Positions 63,255 to 64,000 of a stretch of 64,000 nt of DNA are shown here, piece by piece (position 1 is the stretch's first letter; each line of letters starts with the position of its first letter). Where the stretch lies: positions 682,001 through 746,000 of the forward strand of contig NZ_FMTM01000002.1 in NCBI RefSeq assembly GCF_900099775.1, in the 5' to 3' direction. The notes under the pieces are model-generated. The model had not been told where the DNA came from. It saw nothing but the letters and a program-made list of their open reading frames with translations, and ran no database searches. Source of the stretch: Rhizobium mongolense subsp. loessense. GTDB taxonomy: Bacteria > Pseudomonadota > Alphaproteobacteria > Rhizobiales > Rhizobiaceae. Both the position numbers and the translations under genes were made by a program.

Positions 63255-63839
63255 ATGAAACACAGACTTGCAGCATTGTTGCTTTCGGTGGCGTCGCTCG
63301 CCTGGTCAGTGTCGCCCGCCTGGGCCACCAAATTCGACATCGACCCGGTCCATTCAGGAATCGCGTTTTACATCGACCACCTGGGCTTCTCGAAAGTGAT
63401 TGGCGTCGCGCAGGAATTCTCAGGCGTTTTCGAGTTCGATGCCACGAAGCCCGAGGGAAGCAGCCTTGATGTCAAAGTCATGGTCGGTTCGATCTCGACG
63501 AACAACAAGCAGCGCGACGGCGACATCCAGGGCGCCGATTGGTTCAATGCGACGGAATTTCCGGAAATCACCTTCGTCGGCAAGGAATTCAAGAAAACCT
63601 CCGACACCACGGGACAAATTGTTGGCGACCTAACGATTGCGGGCGTCACGAAGTCCGCTGCGCTGGATGTCAAGTTCAATAAGGAAGGCCAGAACCCGTG
63701 GGACAAAAGCCACGTTGTCGGCTTCAGCGCGACAACCAAGGTCAAGCGGAGCGATTTCGGCATGAAGGCAGCGCTCGGAATGATCGGTGATGAGGTCGAT
63801 CTCGTGATTCAGGTGGAAGGCCGCGAGCACCAAAGCTGA
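63255..63839 (+). CDS. YceI-family periplasmic protein
   Basis: The 194-residue protein has a Sec signal (LAALLLSVASLAWSVSPAWA) and a YceI lipocalin-like barrel: FDIDPVHSGIAFYIDHLGF, DGDIQGADWFNATEFPEI and VVGFSATTKVKRSDFGM. The family binds isoprenoid or amide lipids. ATG at 63255 is preferred since GGAGGAG lies seven bases upstream; the ATG at 63249 is too close. It is cotranscribed with the membrane protein. Confidence 0.93.
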   Translation: MKHRLAALLLSVASLAWSVSPAWATKFDIDPVHSGIAFYIDHLGFSKVIGVAQEFSGVFEFDATKPEGSSLDVKVMVGSISTNNKQRDGDIQGADWFNATEFPEITFVGKEFKKTSDTTGQIVGDLTIAGVTKSAALDVKFNKEGQNPWDKSHVVGFSATTKVKRSDFGMKAALGMIGDEVDLVIQVEGREHQS

Positions 63840-63878
63840 TCAAACGCAATCCGGACGGTAAGGTCACGTCCCGAAAAG

Positions 63879-63909
63879 ATACCGTCGCCACAAAGCGACG
63901 GTATTTTTC
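63879..63909 (+). terminator. Rho-independent terminator after yceI
   Basis: ATACCGTCGC and GCGACGGTAT form a perfect ten-pair stem with a six-base loop, running into TTTT. It lies 40 bases after the YceI stop and ends the riboswitch operon. Beyond it (63910-64000) no gene start is seen; the near-palindrome TTGG-TATG-CCAA is at 63987-63998. Confidence 0.85.
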
Positions 63910-64000
63910 CGTATGGGCGCAACCTTTATGCCGTCCGGCCTGGGATGGGCAGCCGAGCTGATTTTTCCAGTTTTTTCGGATACTTTTTGGTATGCCAATA

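Overview
The window looks like an accessory region, possibly plasmid-borne, of an alphaproteobacterium of the Rhizobiaceae (Rhizobium, Agrobacterium or Sinorhizobium type). This is inferred from the moderately high GC content, the dense catabolic operons each with its own ABC or TRAP importer, and the many LysR, LacI, GntR and TetR regulators. No rRNA, tRNA, CRISPR array, insertion sequence or replication origin was seen. Toxin-antitoxin pairs and several decayed genes mark old junctions between gene blocks.

Layout. 1-8.2 kb: a LacI regulator with two near-identical operators, then a plus-strand sugar operon of a TIM-barrel epimerase-like protein, a four-gene ABC importer and a GMC flavoprotein; this set would suit oxidation of an imported sugar or glycoside. 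8.4-13.4 kb: a higBA module with paired operators, an alpha/beta hydrolase broken by one in-frame stop, a DUF2087-like protein, a small P-loop kinase, and a DHFR-like reductase/TetR operon under a perfect palindrome. 13.7-26.1 kb: a twelve-gene minus-strand operon led by a GntR regulator. It encodes an isopropylmalate/tartrate dehydrogenase relative, a ferric/polyamine-type ABC importer, an Asp/Glu racemase relative, OtnK and OtnC acid-sugar enzymes, an RraA-fold aldolase candidate, an AbrB-type membrane protein, a semialdehyde dehydrogenase and a cupin. Next to it lie tam (trans-aconitate methyltransferase) and a divergent aconitase.

30-35 kb: parDE, relics of a HAD hydrolase, an SDR and probably an RND pump, a stand-alone KAS II (fabF-like) with a TetR gene, and two small plus-strand genes. 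34.9-40.5 kb: a 911-residue winged-helix/ATPase regulator followed on the same strand by a DJ-1-like protein, a frameshifted Tat-exported metallo-beta-lactamase-fold protein and a Tat-exported alpha/beta hydrolase. 40.7-47.7 kb: small redox and detoxification units (AraC, GST, hydrolase, LysR, MFS, SDR, cyclophilin-like, lipocalin-like, HxlR, DoxX).

47.7-58.8 kb: a LysR gene with a T-N11-A box faces a ten-gene operon of an SDR, a split transketolase, a TRAP importer, a ribose-type ABC importer and an amidohydrolase/lactonase. This is a coherent sugar or sugar-acid pathway whose substrate I cannot name. 59-64 kb: a gfa/alcohol dehydrogenase pair, DoxX, TetR, and a two-gene operon (unknown membrane protein plus YceI) preceded by a promoter, three 18-bp tandem repeats and an RNA leader that closely resembles the GEMM (cyclic-di-GMP-I) riboswitch.

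The most notable items are the GEMM-like leader, the OtnK/OtnC-RraA-dehydrogenase-aconitase island and the split-transketolase operon.
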